NCBI GenBank assembly: GCA_024401645.1
Contig: JAKSKR010000017.1
Location: forward strand, 1-59,156
Origin: Paludibacteraceae bacterium
GTDB taxonomy: Bacteria > Bacteroidota > Bacteroidia > Bacteroidales > Paludibacteraceae
Reading direction: 5' to 3'
Length of the DNA stretch: 59,156 nt
Position 1 is the stretch's first letter, and every line of letters begins with the position of its first letter. The notes beneath the pieces were generated by a model. It saw nothing but the letters and a program-made list of their open reading frames with translations. It ran no database searches and was not told the DNA's origin. The translations under genes and the position numbers were made by a program. This document shows positions 46,508 through 55,510 of this stretch, one piece after another.

Positions 46508-49144
46508 ATGAATAAAAGCAATGTTTTAGGATTATTTCTAGCAAGTGCATTGAGTTGCACAGCCGGGAACGTTATTCATAACGGTACCTTTAATACAGGT
46601 ACACAGGGTTGGAAAGTCATTAACGGCGGCGACTGTATGACTTGGAGCTCAACCGAAGGCAACAGCGGCAAAGGCGCTATGGTTGTCACCAACAGCAAGG
46701 CAGATCCGGAATCGGTTTGGAGCACACAGATTGAATGTGAATTTACCACTCCACTGCCCGAAGGTGCCGTTAACATCAGTTATGCCATTAAGTGTAAGAC
46801 CGGCACAGGTACCATGCGTGCATCTATTGCAGGCGTTGGCCACTACGAAGCCGATCAGTCAATCACCACTACATTCAAGACCGTTAACTGGTCATTTAAC
46901 GCAAAAGGCGGCGAAACCGGCTTGTGTTTCGACCTTGGTGCCGTTGCCAACACCTACATCATCGACGACGTGAAGGTTATGTTCGGCAGCGCATCTAGCG
47001 GCAACAAGTGCACCCCTCCCTTGCACGTAGATGGTAAATATATGAAGGACCCTAACGGCAACAAGGTTGTCCTGCATGGTGTAATGGACACCCCAAGCAT
47101 GTGGTTCAACAGCGACCGTTGGACCAGCTGGGACATTGGCGGCTATGTGCCTGCAGCATGCCCACGCGCACAAGCCTACTTCACCAAGATTTTCGATGCC
47201 ATTACCGACAATGCACAAGGTGCCTATTGCGACATCTTCCGCCTACACATGGAACCAGCATGGGTTAGAAAAGACAATGTAAAAGCCAACGGCGAAGCAG
47301 ACCTTGCCACCACATACGACCGCGACAAGGTAAAATACTACCTCGAAAACCTTTTCTTGCCAATAGCTAAAGACGCTAACGAACATGGCCTATACGTTAT
47401 TATGCGACCTCCGGGCGTGTGTCCGGGCGACATTCAGGTTGGCGACGCTTACCAAAAGTACCTTCTTGATGTTTGGGACATTGTGTCGCAGAACCAGTTT
47501 GTAAAGGACAATGCAGGTTGGCTTTCAATTGAGTTGGCAAACGAGCCTGTACGCGTAAAGGATGCTAGCGGCAACCGTCCGACCGATGGTCAGTGGGGCC
47601 CAGCAAACGGCCCTGCTAAGACCCAGTTCTTCCAACCAATCATCGACAAGATTCGCAAGAACGGCTTTACCGGCATCATTTGGGTGCCAGGCGAAGGTTA
47701 CCAGTCTTCTTACGAAAGCTATGCCAAGTACCCAATTTCAGACAACAACTTCGGCTATGCCATTCACGTTTACTCTGGTTGGTATGGCCAAAGCGACGAC
47801 AACTGCAGCACACAGAGCTTCATTACCAACATGCAGAAGCAGGTGCCAGGCATTACCTCAAAACCAGTAGTCATTACAGAATGCGACTGGTCGCCAGGTC
47901 AGATTACCGGCACAAACTTCGACGGTTCTGCAAAGTCTGAAAACTACGGTACATGGGCAACCGCAAAAACATCTACTTGGGGTAACGCTTTGAAAGGTAT
48001 GATGGACCACTTTGGCAACATGTCTATCACCCTTACCAGTACCGATGTTTACGTAGACATGGACACCTACATTAAGACTGGCAAAGTTCAGCCAGCCTTC
48101 ATGAACAAGCCAAAGCCAGAAGAGGCCAGCGGCGTAGCTTGTTTCAAGTGGTTTAAGGAATGGGCACAGGTCGACAAGCCTACTTGCGAGCCTAGTTCTT
48201 CAATAAGCATAGCCCTCACCGCTTCAGCCGAAGAGGTTTTGTTGCCAAGCACCATCACCTTGAAAGCAAATGCCAATAGCGACAACAAGATCAGCAACGT
48301 CATCTTCTACGACGGCGACGATATTCTTGGCAAGGTTGCCAGCGCACCTTTCACCATCACCACCGAAGGCATGACACCAGGCAAACACACCGTTTATGCC
48401 TTTGTAACCGACGAAAAGACATACAGTGCATACGACTCGGTTGTCATCTTCATTCGCGAACCTGAAGGTCCATTTGGTGAAACTGCCATTAAGATTCCGG
48501 GCAAGGTAGAGGCTGAATACTTCAACCGTGGCGGCGAAGGCGTTGGTTATACCGACACTGATGCAGCCAACAATGGCGGTGAATTCAGAAAAGAAGGTGT
48601 AGACATTAAGGCAAATGCCGATGGCGGTTACAGACTTGGATGGACCGTTAAGGACGAATGGTTGAAATATGCCGTTAACGTTGAAACCGAAGGTTACTAC
48701 AACGTTTCTGCCCTCGTTTCTACCGACAACGAGACCGCAAGCTTCCACCTTGAACTCGATGACGAACCAATTACCGAAACCGTTGCAGCAGCCAAGACAG
48801 ACGATTGGGATGTGCTGAAGACCGTCACCACCAAAACAATTACCAAGTTGCCTAAAGGCGAACACACCCTTAAGCTTGTAATTGACGGCAGCTACTTCGA
48901 CATTGACTGGTTGAACCTAGAGCTTGCAGAAACAACCAGCAGCGCAGTAATTGACGCAGACGGCACCACTGCCGAGGTTGGCACCTATAGCTTATATAAC
49001 GTTCTAGGCTCAAAATTGGGCGAGATAGACGTCCAGATGGATGTAGATGTACCAATGGCAATTAAGGGCCTTGCAAAGGGCAATAAAGTGGTTGTTTTGA
49101 AGTCTAACAAGACAGCAAAAGCCTACAAGGTTGTCATCAGATAA
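46508..49144 (+). CDS. Multidomain GH5 glycoside hydrolase
   Basis: 878 aa. Signal peptide (about 1-19), then a CBM4/9-like jelly roll (about 20-160, NVIHNGTFNTGTQGWKV). A GH5 (beta/alpha)8 domain (about 172-555) has acid/base E346 in IELANEP and nucleophile E458 in VVITECDWS. An Ig-like domain (about 565-650) and a CBM6 (about 660-806, VKDEWLKYAVNV) follow, then a C-terminal T9SS-like domain (about 812-878, TYSLYNVLGSKLGEI to VVVLKS) without a clear PNP motif. It is probably an extracellular beta-glucanase, mannanase or xylanase exported by T9SS. Its CBM6 is related to that of the GH43 protein. Confidence 0.92.
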   Translation: MNKSNVLGLFLASALSCTAGNVIHNGTFNTGTQGWKVINGGDCMTWSSTEGNSGKGAMVVTNSKADPESVWSTQIECEFTTPLPEGAVNISYAIKCKTGTGTMRASIAGVGHYEADQSITTTFKTVNWSFNAKGGETGLCFDLGAVANTYIIDDVKVMFGSASSGNKCTPPLHVDGKYMKDPNGNKVVLHGVMDTPSMWFNSDRWTSWDIGGYVPAACPRAQAYFTKIFDAITDNAQGAYCDIFRLHMEPAWVRKDNVKANGEADLATTYDRDKVKYYLENLFLPIAKDANEHGLYVIMRPPGVCPGDIQVGDAYQKYLLDVWDIVSQNQFVKDNAGWLSIELANEPVRVKDASGNRPTDGQWGPANGPAKTQFFQPIIDKIRKNGFTGIIWVPGEGYQSSYESYAKYPISDNNFGYAIHVYSGWYGQSDDNCSTQSFITNMQKQVPGITSKPVVITECDWSPGQITGTNFDGSAKSENYGTWATAKTSTWGNALKGMMDHFGNMSITLTSTDVYVDMDTYIKTGKVQPAFMNKPKPEEASGVACFKWFKEWAQVDKPTCEPSSSISIALTASAEEVLLPSTITLKANANSDNKISNVIFYDGDDILGKVASAPFTITTEGMTPGKHTVYAFVTDEKTYSAYDSVVIFIREPEGPFGETAIKIPGKVEAEYFNRGGEGVGYTDTDAANNGGEFRKEGVDIKANADGGYRLGWTVKDEWLKYAVNVETEGYYNVSALVSTDNETASFHLELDDEPITETVAAAKTDDWDVLKTVTTKTITKLPKGEHTLKLVIDGSYFDIDWLNLELAETTSSAVIDADGTTAEVGTYSLYNVLGSKLGEIDVQMDVDVPMAIKGLAKGNKVVVLKSNKTAKAYKVVIR

Positions 49145-49176
49145 GAAATAATCCTAGTAAACTATTATAAGTTTAG

Positions 49177-49221
49177 AAGGTAGGACACTCTTGTGAAAGA
49201 GAATCCTACCTTCTTTTTTTT
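49177..49221 (+). terminator. Terminator after the GH5 gene
   Basis: AAGGTAGGA (49177-49185) pairs with TCCTACCTT (49204-49212), followed by CTTTTTTTT. Confidence 0.9.
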
Positions 49222-49256
49222 ATACCATACTGGCTAGTTTATGTTCTAGCAGCATC

Positions 49257-49302
49257 AGAAGCTATTTAATAATTTTGCGAAAGAATTCTTATTGGGTCTT
49301 TT
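49257..49302. repeat. 46-bp dispersed repeat, copy 1
   Basis: This 46-nt segment starting AGAAGCT and ending in TTATTGGG plus YCTTTT aligns without gaps to 54722-54767, 37 of 46 positions identical by hand. It lies in the convergent gap after the GH5 gene, which otherwise shows nothing (49222-49386). It contains a short palindrome AAGAATTCTT. Confidence 0.6.
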
Positions 49303-49386
49303 ATGGATCTTTTTAATTAGCCCCACACCTAGAATGGGCAATGGCAGGGAATGGTAACTCCGCTTTTGAAAGCCCCGCAACAAAAG

Positions 49387-49908
49387 TCACCAACGAACAT
49401 TTAATGAAAGGGAATTGGCACCAACGCCAAAGCTTACACTTTCTACGTAAGCCAGGCCAAAACAGTTGTGCATAAACTTCTTCTTGGCAGATGCGGCCTT
49501 GCTGACGCCAATGGTGAACATGCAAACAGAGGCTGCCGTAACCGGAATGCCTGCAACGAACATGGCACGTCCGGCTTCCTGACGAGAGCCCGTAAAATTA
49601 TCTTTCCAATAATTACCCGTACAGATGGCAGCAGTGCCAAGGAAAGCACCAGCCACGCTGAACAAATAAATCTTCTGCCCGTCTTTGCGTTTCTCGTACA
49701 GCGAAGGGTTTACTTTATGCATCACGTAAGACAATTCGCCAGACGTAATTACATGATCTTCAACATATATCTTTCCATTTTGGATAGTAAGGCTATCGAG
49801 TACCGGATCGGGGAAACAATCGTCAGACGGAAGGAATATTTCATCGGCAGCAACGGCATTACCCACGGTTGCCAACAATATGATAAAAGATAAAAGAAAC
49901 CTTTTCAT
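49387..49908 (-). CDS. Hypothetical small exported membrane protein
   Basis: 173 aa. Signal peptide (MKRFLLSFIILLATVGNAVA), then a soluble stretch (about 21-80, including VLDSLTIQNGKIYVEDHVIT). Two hydrophobic segments follow (about 82-97, IYLFSVAGAFLGTAAI; about 115-137, MFVAGIPVTAASVCMFTIGVS). I do not recognise the family. It starts 3 nt after the DUF3078 gene, so it is part of the TonB receptor operon. Confidence 0.75.
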   Translation of the reverse strand: MKRFLLSFIILLATVGNAVAADEIFLPSDDCFPDPVLDSLTIQNGKIYVEDHVITSGELSYVMHKVNPSLYEKRKDGQKIYLFSVAGAFLGTAAICTGNYWKDNFTGSRQEAGRAMFVAGIPVTAASVCMFTIGVSKAASAKKKFMHNCFGLAYVESVSFGVGANSLSLNVRW

Positions 49909-49911
49909 AAC

Positions 49912-51546
49912 CTAAAAATTAATATTAAAGCCGAAGCTTAATTGTTCTTGAATTTGTAGTTTCGGATTCTCGTGGTCCTTCGCCTTTGGTGTGCTGTCGA
50001 AACGCATATTCAGCGAGAGACGGGTGCTTAAGAAACGGTTGATGGCAAAATTGCCGACCGTCTCCCAGTTAAATTCAACATTCTTGAAGTTGTATGGCGC
50101 AAATATATCGAAAACCGAATTTACATTAATGTCTTTCGTAAACTTCCATTTCACTTCGCCCTTGCCAAACAAACCAAAGTCGTTCTGAACCTTCTTGCCC
50201 TTTGGAATACCCACGCTTTCAGGATCGACATCGTCTGACACCAAGAACAACAGTTTATAGGCAGCAGGCGACATATAGGCATTCACACTCGAGCTATAGT
50301 CGTACTTCATACCCAAGCTAAGAAACATACGCGTAGGCGAAAGGAAAGTAGCCTTAATGACGTCGCTATTCGTACCCTTGTAGTTGCGGAAGAACTGGGT
50401 GTTCAGTTCGCCATAGGCCGCAGCATACCATTTAGGGTGGAACACCTGGTAGCCAAGGGTGCTATAGAGTTTCATGACGTCGTTGTTGACACGGAACGCC
50501 CTTATAGAATCGTCTTGCGACGTGTAGAATCCCAACTTGATGTCGGCTACGTTTTCCCAAAGTTTGCGACCTTCCTTATAGTTGCGCTGGTAGTTGAGCA
50601 CGCCCAACAGCGTAGCATTAGGCTCACCACCCTTGTACCAGTTTGGCGTAACGTAATACTGCGAGAACTGCAAGGCAAACTTACCTTTCGACGTCCAAGG
50701 CTCAACCTTCTTCTTCGCTTCTTTAGGCTGTTGCAGCTGAATGTTGAAATAGTCAATCTGTTCAAGTTCCAGTTCCCTTACATTTTTAATCTTATCTTCG
50801 GCACTGGCCACAGCATTGTCGAAATCTTTCAGGCAGCAATAGTCGAATGCGCCAGGGTTACGTCCAACCAGCGAATAGGTCACCTTATCCAAGACCAGGT
50901 TACGAATCTCGTTTCGTTCGTAAAGTTCCTCGAAATGGGTTTTCTTGGGTTTGTCGTAGGTCTTTGCCATCAGGTAACGTGGTTTGACCACCGCCGGCAT
51001 GAACGGCAGCAACGACCTAGCAGAGATAGAATCGAAGCAAAGAGGGCCACGACCGAACGAAGTGTCCTTATAGACCTTCCAAAGAGTATCGGCAGCCTCG
51101 TTATTGTGCAACACCAGCTGTTTTACAATCCAACGTGTTCTCTTCTGTAATTGTGTGAGTTCCGGTTCGGTAGACGGGCCATACTTGAGCATATTCAACT
51201 CGTTCCTCAAAGACTGGGTTTCCATCTTCAAACGGTCGACTTCAGACATTGGTTGTTCAATCCAACGCGTAGTAGCCAACGTGTCGCCAGTGTTGTGTTC
51301 ATTAGCAGCCTTCAACACACGCACACGACGGCAAAGCGAGTCGTAAGCCGCAGCGCTACCATAGGTACGGTAGTCTTCAACATATTTACTCGAAAGGTTA
51401 TTCTTCAAGCTGTCTAACATATTCTTACGAATGCCTTTCAAAGCCCCGTCGAGCGAGCCAATGACCTGTTGAGGCGTTTCACCAATAGAAAAAGCCCCAA
51501 AGCAAGATAAGTAAAAAGCTATTATGAAAAATAAAATTCTACGCAT
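49912..51546 (-). CDS. DUF3078 outer-membrane protein
   Basis: 544 aa. The signal peptide (MRRILFFIIAFYLSCFGAFS) is followed by about 250 residues of charged helical sequence with coiled-coil character. From about residue 285 it turns into alternating strands: WTSKGKFALQFSQYYVTPNWYKGGEPNATLLGVLNYQRNY matches the start of DUF3078. It ends in an aromatic barrel terminus (QLSFGFNINF). DUF3078 proteins are Bacteroidota outer-membrane barrels of unknown function. It lies 10 nt after the TonB-dependent receptor gene. Confidence 0.85.
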   Translation of the reverse strand: MRRILFFIIAFYLSCFGAFSIGETPQQVIGSLDGALKGIRKNMLDSLKNNLSSKYVEDYRTYGSAAAYDSLCRRVRVLKAANEHNTGDTLATTRWIEQPMSEVDRLKMETQSLRNELNMLKYGPSTEPELTQLQKRTRWIVKQLVLHNNEAADTLWKVYKDTSFGRGPLCFDSISARSLLPFMPAVVKPRYLMAKTYDKPKKTHFEELYERNEIRNLVLDKVTYSLVGRNPGAFDYCCLKDFDNAVASAEDKIKNVRELELEQIDYFNIQLQQPKEAKKKVEPWTSKGKFALQFSQYYVTPNWYKGGEPNATLLGVLNYQRNYKEGRKLWENVADIKLGFYTSQDDSIRAFRVNNDVMKLYSTLGYQVFHPKWYAAAYGELNTQFFRNYKGTNSDVIKATFLSPTRMFLSLGMKYDYSSSVNAYMSPAAYKLLFLVSDDVDPESVGIPKGKKVQNDFGLFGKGEVKWKFTKDINVNSVFDIFAPYNFKNVEFNWETVGNFAINRFLSTRLSLNMRFDSTPKAKDHENPKLQIQEQLSFGFNINF

Positions 51547-51556
51547 AAGAATATGA

Positions 51557-53965
51557 TTAAAAATCGGCAGTCAGTTTTACGTTCAACTGTCTACCTGTCA
51601 AGTTATTTGGAACCGCATACTGCACATTGTTAGCATCGGTTGCCCAATAATAAGAGCTTACATTGTTAATGTCGAACAGGTTAAGCACATCAAGACCAAG
51701 AGAAAGCGCCTTGAAATAGCGGAATACCGGCTTTTCCATCAACTTGCTGTTTGTGCGCTTAATAACGTAAGAGCCACCCACGTCGACACGACGATAAGCA
51801 GTAGAACGGAACGTAGCGAACTTACGTTGGCTATGTGGCGGACCGAAAGGTAGGCCATCGGCCCAAGTCAACTTTAGGTTAAGTTTGAACTTATCGTTAC
51901 CCGGGAAGTAGTCTTGGAAGAACATCGACACGTTGTAACGCTGTTCGGAAGGCCTAGAAATGTAGCCAACGCCATCGCCATAGATGTTCTCCTTGGCACG
52001 CATCAGCGACAACGATACCCACGAATCGGTACCTGGCACAAATTCGCCAAACAGCTTAAAGTCGGCACCAGCCACATAGCCATCGCCATTGTTTTCGCCT
52101 GAATAGACTACGCGAATGTTGTCGATGGTATAAGGAATTAGGTGATCGATGTACTTTGCATAAATCTCGGACGTAAACTTAAACGGACGTTGCCATGCAC
52201 GGAAATAATAGTCGGCACCACCCACCACCTGATAAGAACGTTGTGACTTGATGTTCTTATTCAAGTTTACGGTAGCATTACCATCGGGTTGTACCATAGT
52301 GTCGCGCAACTCCTTATAGAACGGAGTCTGGTAATAAATACCAGAAGCCAGTCGGAATCCCCACTTCGGCATCTTTTCAGGGAAGAAAGCAACCGATGCA
52401 CGCGGACTTAACAAAAATTCGTCGTTACAGTTCCAATAGCTGCCACGCAAGCCGCCCGTCAGCACCACTCTGCCGGCCTCGGGGTGAAAGGTGTAGCTAT
52501 CCATAGCATAAAGCATTACCCTACTAGAGTTAAGGTCATTCGTCGACAACAGGTTGTAGTACATTGAAATGGCATTCGGATTATTCGGAAGGCTATAACC
52601 CGCAGAATCGTTCATCTGCCATTCCGAAACATATTCCTCTACCTTTTCACGCTGAAGGGTTGCCCCCCACTTTAACACATTATCGCCACTAGTGTACTTA
52701 CCCAAATGAGAAATGTTTTCCACACGAGACTCTAACCTATTGCGGGCATGCTGCAGGAATGCGCCAATACCATCGCCCAAAACGCGAGAGTTAGACTCGC
52801 CCGACTCACTTAAGAAATACTCGCCAGCAATATCGTAAGACTCGTTTTCATTGGCATAGTAAGACGAGGTCAGCAACTGCAGTTCCACATTCTTAGTTGG
52901 ATGGAATTTAAGCGCCAAGTTACCAAAATAGGTTTGGAACAGATCCACTTCCTGTCCATCGTACCAAATTTCAAGGCTCTTGGTATCGCTCATTGTACCA
53001 AACGAGGTAGTACGTGATTCTGGAATAAACTTGTAGCTGTTGCGTGAAATATTGCCAAGGAAGTCGAGTTCCCATTTAGGCGAGAAGGTGAAAGTCAAGT
53101 AAGTCTGGTAATCGAAGAACTTGGGCTTGTAGTTTCCTTTAGTGTCCATCGAACTTAACAAATACTCGTTCGACTTGTAGCGGACGCCATGCACTTGCGT
53201 AAACTTGCCATTCTTGGCGCCCACATAGCCCGATGCACCCAGCAGGCTGACCGTAGCCGAGCCTTCGAAAGCCTCGGGTTTCTTATACTGAATGTCGAGC
53301 ACCGACGACATCTTGTCGCCATACTCAACACTATAGCCACCGGTAGAGAAAGAAAGGTTGTCGACCAAGTCGGGGTTCACGAAGCTTAAGCCTTCCTGTT
53401 CGCCCGAACGGACCAACATGGGGCGGTAAACCTCGATATGGTTGACGTAGACACAGTTCTCGTCGTAGTTACCACCACGCACCGAGTACTGCGAAGACAA
53501 TTCGTTATTGACATTTACACCAGCCTGGGTTGAAATGAGTCCCTCAATACCGCCATTGGCACTAGGCGTCACCTTCAGCTGTTCGACCGGCAACGTAGCA
53601 ACCGACTGCGCTTGGCGACGGTATTCAGACACCGACACCCCCGTCAGCAACACGGTAGAGTCGCGAAGGGTAATGTTTAGCCTATGGTTGCCTTCCTTCA
53701 CCTTTTGGGTAATAGCATAACCCGAGTAGCCCAAGCTCTCGAACTTGATTCTAACGGTAGGTAATGTTGTTTCGAAAGAAAATGAGTAACGACCAGAAGA
53801 GTCGGTAGACGTGCCATAAGGCAATCCATCGACCGTAACGTCGACCGCTTCTATGCCATGGTTGGTCTCGTCGGACACACGTCCGTAAAAGCGCACAAAA
53901 ACCTGTGCAGACACTTGTGAAACAAGAGCCAACAAAAACGACAGTATGACTAATTTCTTAAACAT
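51557..53965 (-). CDS. TonB-dependent receptor with carboxypeptidase-regulatory-like domain
   Basis: 802 aa from ATG 53965, which gives a signal peptide (MFKKLVILSFLLALVSQVSA). A CarboxypepD_reg-like domain (about 24-105, GRVSDETNHGIEAVDVTVDG, GTSTDSSGRYSF) precedes the plug (about 110-240, YSVRGGNYDENCVYVN, FSTGGYSVEYGDKMSSVLDI) and a 22-strand barrel ending NVKLTADF. No SusD is adjacent, so a glycan locus is not indicated. Uptake substrate unknown. A TACCTTTG box at 54045-54052 excludes the longer frame. Confidence 0.92.
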   Translation of the reverse strand: MFKKLVILSFLLALVSQVSAQVFVRFYGRVSDETNHGIEAVDVTVDGLPYGTSTDSSGRYSFSFETTLPTVRIKFESLGYSGYAITQKVKEGNHRLNITLRDSTVLLTGVSVSEYRRQAQSVATLPVEQLKVTPSANGGIEGLISTQAGVNVNNELSSQYSVRGGNYDENCVYVNHIEVYRPMLVRSGEQEGLSFVNPDLVDNLSFSTGGYSVEYGDKMSSVLDIQYKKPEAFEGSATVSLLGASGYVGAKNGKFTQVHGVRYKSNEYLLSSMDTKGNYKPKFFDYQTYLTFTFSPKWELDFLGNISRNSYKFIPESRTTSFGTMSDTKSLEIWYDGQEVDLFQTYFGNLALKFHPTKNVELQLLTSSYYANENESYDIAGEYFLSESGESNSRVLGDGIGAFLQHARNRLESRVENISHLGKYTSGDNVLKWGATLQREKVEEYVSEWQMNDSAGYSLPNNPNAISMYYNLLSTNDLNSSRVMLYAMDSYTFHPEAGRVVLTGGLRGSYWNCNDEFLLSPRASVAFFPEKMPKWGFRLASGIYYQTPFYKELRDTMVQPDGNATVNLNKNIKSQRSYQVVGGADYYFRAWQRPFKFTSEIYAKYIDHLIPYTIDNIRVVYSGENNGDGYVAGADFKLFGEFVPGTDSWVSLSLMRAKENIYGDGVGYISRPSEQRYNVSMFFQDYFPGNDKFKLNLKLTWADGLPFGPPHSQRKFATFRSTAYRRVDVGGSYVIKRTNSKLMEKPVFRYFKALSLGLDVLNLFDINNVSSYYWATDANNVQYAVPNNLTGRQLNVKLTADF

Positions 53966-54044
53966 TATCTGAAAAATTCGTAGTACAATACCACTAAAAC
54001 GGCGTTTACACCCCATTATTGCACGCCACATAGCGCGTAAACTA

Positions 54045-54052
54045 CAAAGGTA
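54045..54052 (-). promoter_or_regulatory. -7 box TACCTTTG for the TonB receptor operon
   Basis: Minus-strand exact TAnnTTTG, 79 nt upstream of ATG 53965. It sits inside the in-frame region upstream of that ATG. Confidence 0.65.
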
Positions 54053-54076
54053 ACGAAAAAAAGTCAACCCAAGGCA

Positions 54077-54697
54077 TTAATCGGTCTGTGCCCTTTGCGA
54101 AAAGACACATCCACAATAGTTCTGACGATACAAATCGTAAATTTTCGACAACTCGATGGAACGCAAATAACCGCCTTTCTTCTTGAAGTCGGACGGCAAG
54201 AACGGCACCCCATACTGTGCAGCTAACTGTTCGCCAATGGCATTCAGACGATGGGCATCTTTCAACGGGCTTATGGTTAAAGTAGTGGTGAAATAGTCGC
54301 AACCTCGTTCTTTTGCCACCTTGGCAGCCTCTTCAAGCCGAAGGTTGAAACAAAGCGTACAACGCTCGCCCCCTTCCTTGTCCTTCTCGTGTCCCTTCAC
54401 GCAACTGTAGTAGCGTTCGGTGTCGAACACGCCTTCAACCACCTCAACACGGTGCTTTGCTGGCATTTCGTCGACCAGGCGCTTAATTTCGTCAACACGG
54501 TGCTGATACTCGGTAGCGGGATAGATGTTGGGATTGTAGAAAAACACAATAATCTTGAAATATTGTGTTAAATACTCCAAGACGTAACTAGAACAAGGCG
54601 CACAACAGCAATGGAGCAAAAGTGTAGGTACCTTCTGCTCGCCAGTCTGCCTTTTAATGACCTCGTCGAGTTCTTTCTGATAATTGCGGTTATTCAT
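54077..54697 (-). CDS. queH: Epoxyqueuosine reductase QueH
   Basis: 206 aa from ATG 54697 (MNNRNYQKEL). The QueH signature LLLHCCCAPCSSYV (Cys 30, 31, 32, 35) and VFFYNPNIYPATEYQHR are present, with RCTLCFNLR and YCGCVF supplying further Cys for the metal centres. QueH reduces epoxyqueuosine to queuosine in tRNA and replaces the unrelated QueG. A TAATTTTG box lies only 7 nt before the start, so the mRNA may be leaderless. Confidence 0.93.
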   Translation of the reverse strand: MNNRNYQKELDEVIKRQTGEQKVPTLLLHCCCAPCSSYVLEYLTQYFKIIVFFYNPNIYPATEYQHRVDEIKRLVDEMPAKHRVEVVEGVFDTERYYSCVKGHEKDKEGGERCTLCFNLRLEEAAKVAKERGCDYFTTTLTISPLKDAHRLNAIGEQLAAQYGVPFLPSDFKKKGGYLRSIELSKIYDLYRQNYCGCVFSQRAQTD

Positions 54698-54703
54698 CTC
54701 ATA

Positions 54704-54711
54704 CAAAATTA
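54704..54711 (-). promoter_or_regulatory. -7 box TAATTTTG adjacent to queH
   Basis: Minus-strand exact TAnnTTTG, ending 6 nt before ATG 54697. Transcription would begin at about the start codon. Confidence 0.5.
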
Positions 54712-54721
54712 CTTCTTTTTA

Positions 54722-54767
54722 AGAAGCTGATTAGAATTTTCACGAAAGATTTCTTATTGGGCCTTTT
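54722..54767. repeat. 46-bp dispersed repeat, copy 2
   Basis: Gapless match to 49257-49302, 37 of 46 positions identical. It lies in the divergent gap between queH and rdgB. Confidence 0.6.
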
Positions 54768-54843
54768 TCAGAAACGAAGTGCAACGGGTATATAGTTTCC
54801 TAAAAAAAAAATTAACCGCATCTTTGCAAACTTAACATAAAAC

Positions 54844-54875
54844 TAACTTTGGGTGGATAAAAAATGCTATTTTTG
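54844..54875 (+). promoter_or_regulatory. rdgB promoter region with staggered TTTG boxes
   Basis: TAACTTTG (54844-54851) and TATTTTTG (54868-54875) both match TAnnTTTG; the second is 22 nt before ATG 54898. A third, imperfect box CATCTTTG is at 54819-54826. Confidence 0.6.
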
Positions 54876-54897
54876 AAAAAATATAGATTAGAAGGAA

Positions 54898-55476
54898 ATG
54901 AAAGAACTGTGTTTCGCCACAAATAATGCCCATAAGGTAGAAGAAGTGCAAGCAAAAATTGCGGGCCAAGTCACCATAAAGACCTTAAAAGAATTGGGCT
55001 GCAACGAAGACATACCTGAAACAGCCGACACTTTAGAGGGCAACGCCCTACAAAAGGCACGCTACCTTTGGGACCACTACCACTGCAACTGCTTTGCCGA
55101 CGACACCGGCCTTGAAGTGGAAGCCCTGGGCGGAGCACCCGGTGTGCACACCGCACGCTATGCCGGCGAGGCCAAAGACAACAATGCCAACATGGCAAAG
55201 TTGCTGAACGCACTTGAAGGACAGAGCAACCGCAAGGCCTGCTTCAGGACCGTGATTGCCCTCATTGAAGACGGCAAGGAATACCTTTTTGAAGGAAAGG
55301 TAGAAGGGCACATAACCGAACAGAAAAGCGGAAGCGAAGGCTTCGGCTACGACCCTATTTTCTGCCCTGACGGTTACGACAAGACTTTTGCCGAGCTTCC
55401 GCTAGAAGTGAAGAACAGCATTAGCCACCGAGGCAGAGCCGTTGAAAAACTGATTGCCTACCTCAACAAACAGTAA
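54898..55476 (+). CDS. rdgB: Non-canonical purine NTP pyrophosphatase (RdgB/HAM1)
   Basis: 192 aa. Family motifs: [13 protein letters not shown] (substrate loop), [25 protein letters not shown], and [23 protein letters not shown], then [10 protein letters not shown]. It hydrolyses ITP, XTP and dITP to keep deaminated purines out of nucleic acids. porZ follows 34 nt downstream and tsaE after that, suggesting one operon. Confidence 0.96.
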   Translation: MKELCFATNNAHKVEEVQAKIAGQVTIKTLKELGCNEDIPETADTLEGNALQKARYLWDHYHCNCFADDTGLEVEALGGAPGVHTARYAGEAKDNNANMAKLLNALEGQSNRKACFRTVIALIEDGKEYLFEGKVEGHITEQKSGSEGFGYDPIFCPDGYDKTFAELPLEVKNSISHRGRAVEKLIAYLNKQ

Positions 55477-55510
55477 GAAAGAAGACGTTGAACAAGTTTG
55501 ATATTGACAC

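Noticed and set aside
50437..51150. 237-codon plus-strand frame opposite the DUF3078 gene
   Set aside because: An antisense shadow with no recognisable domain or promoter.
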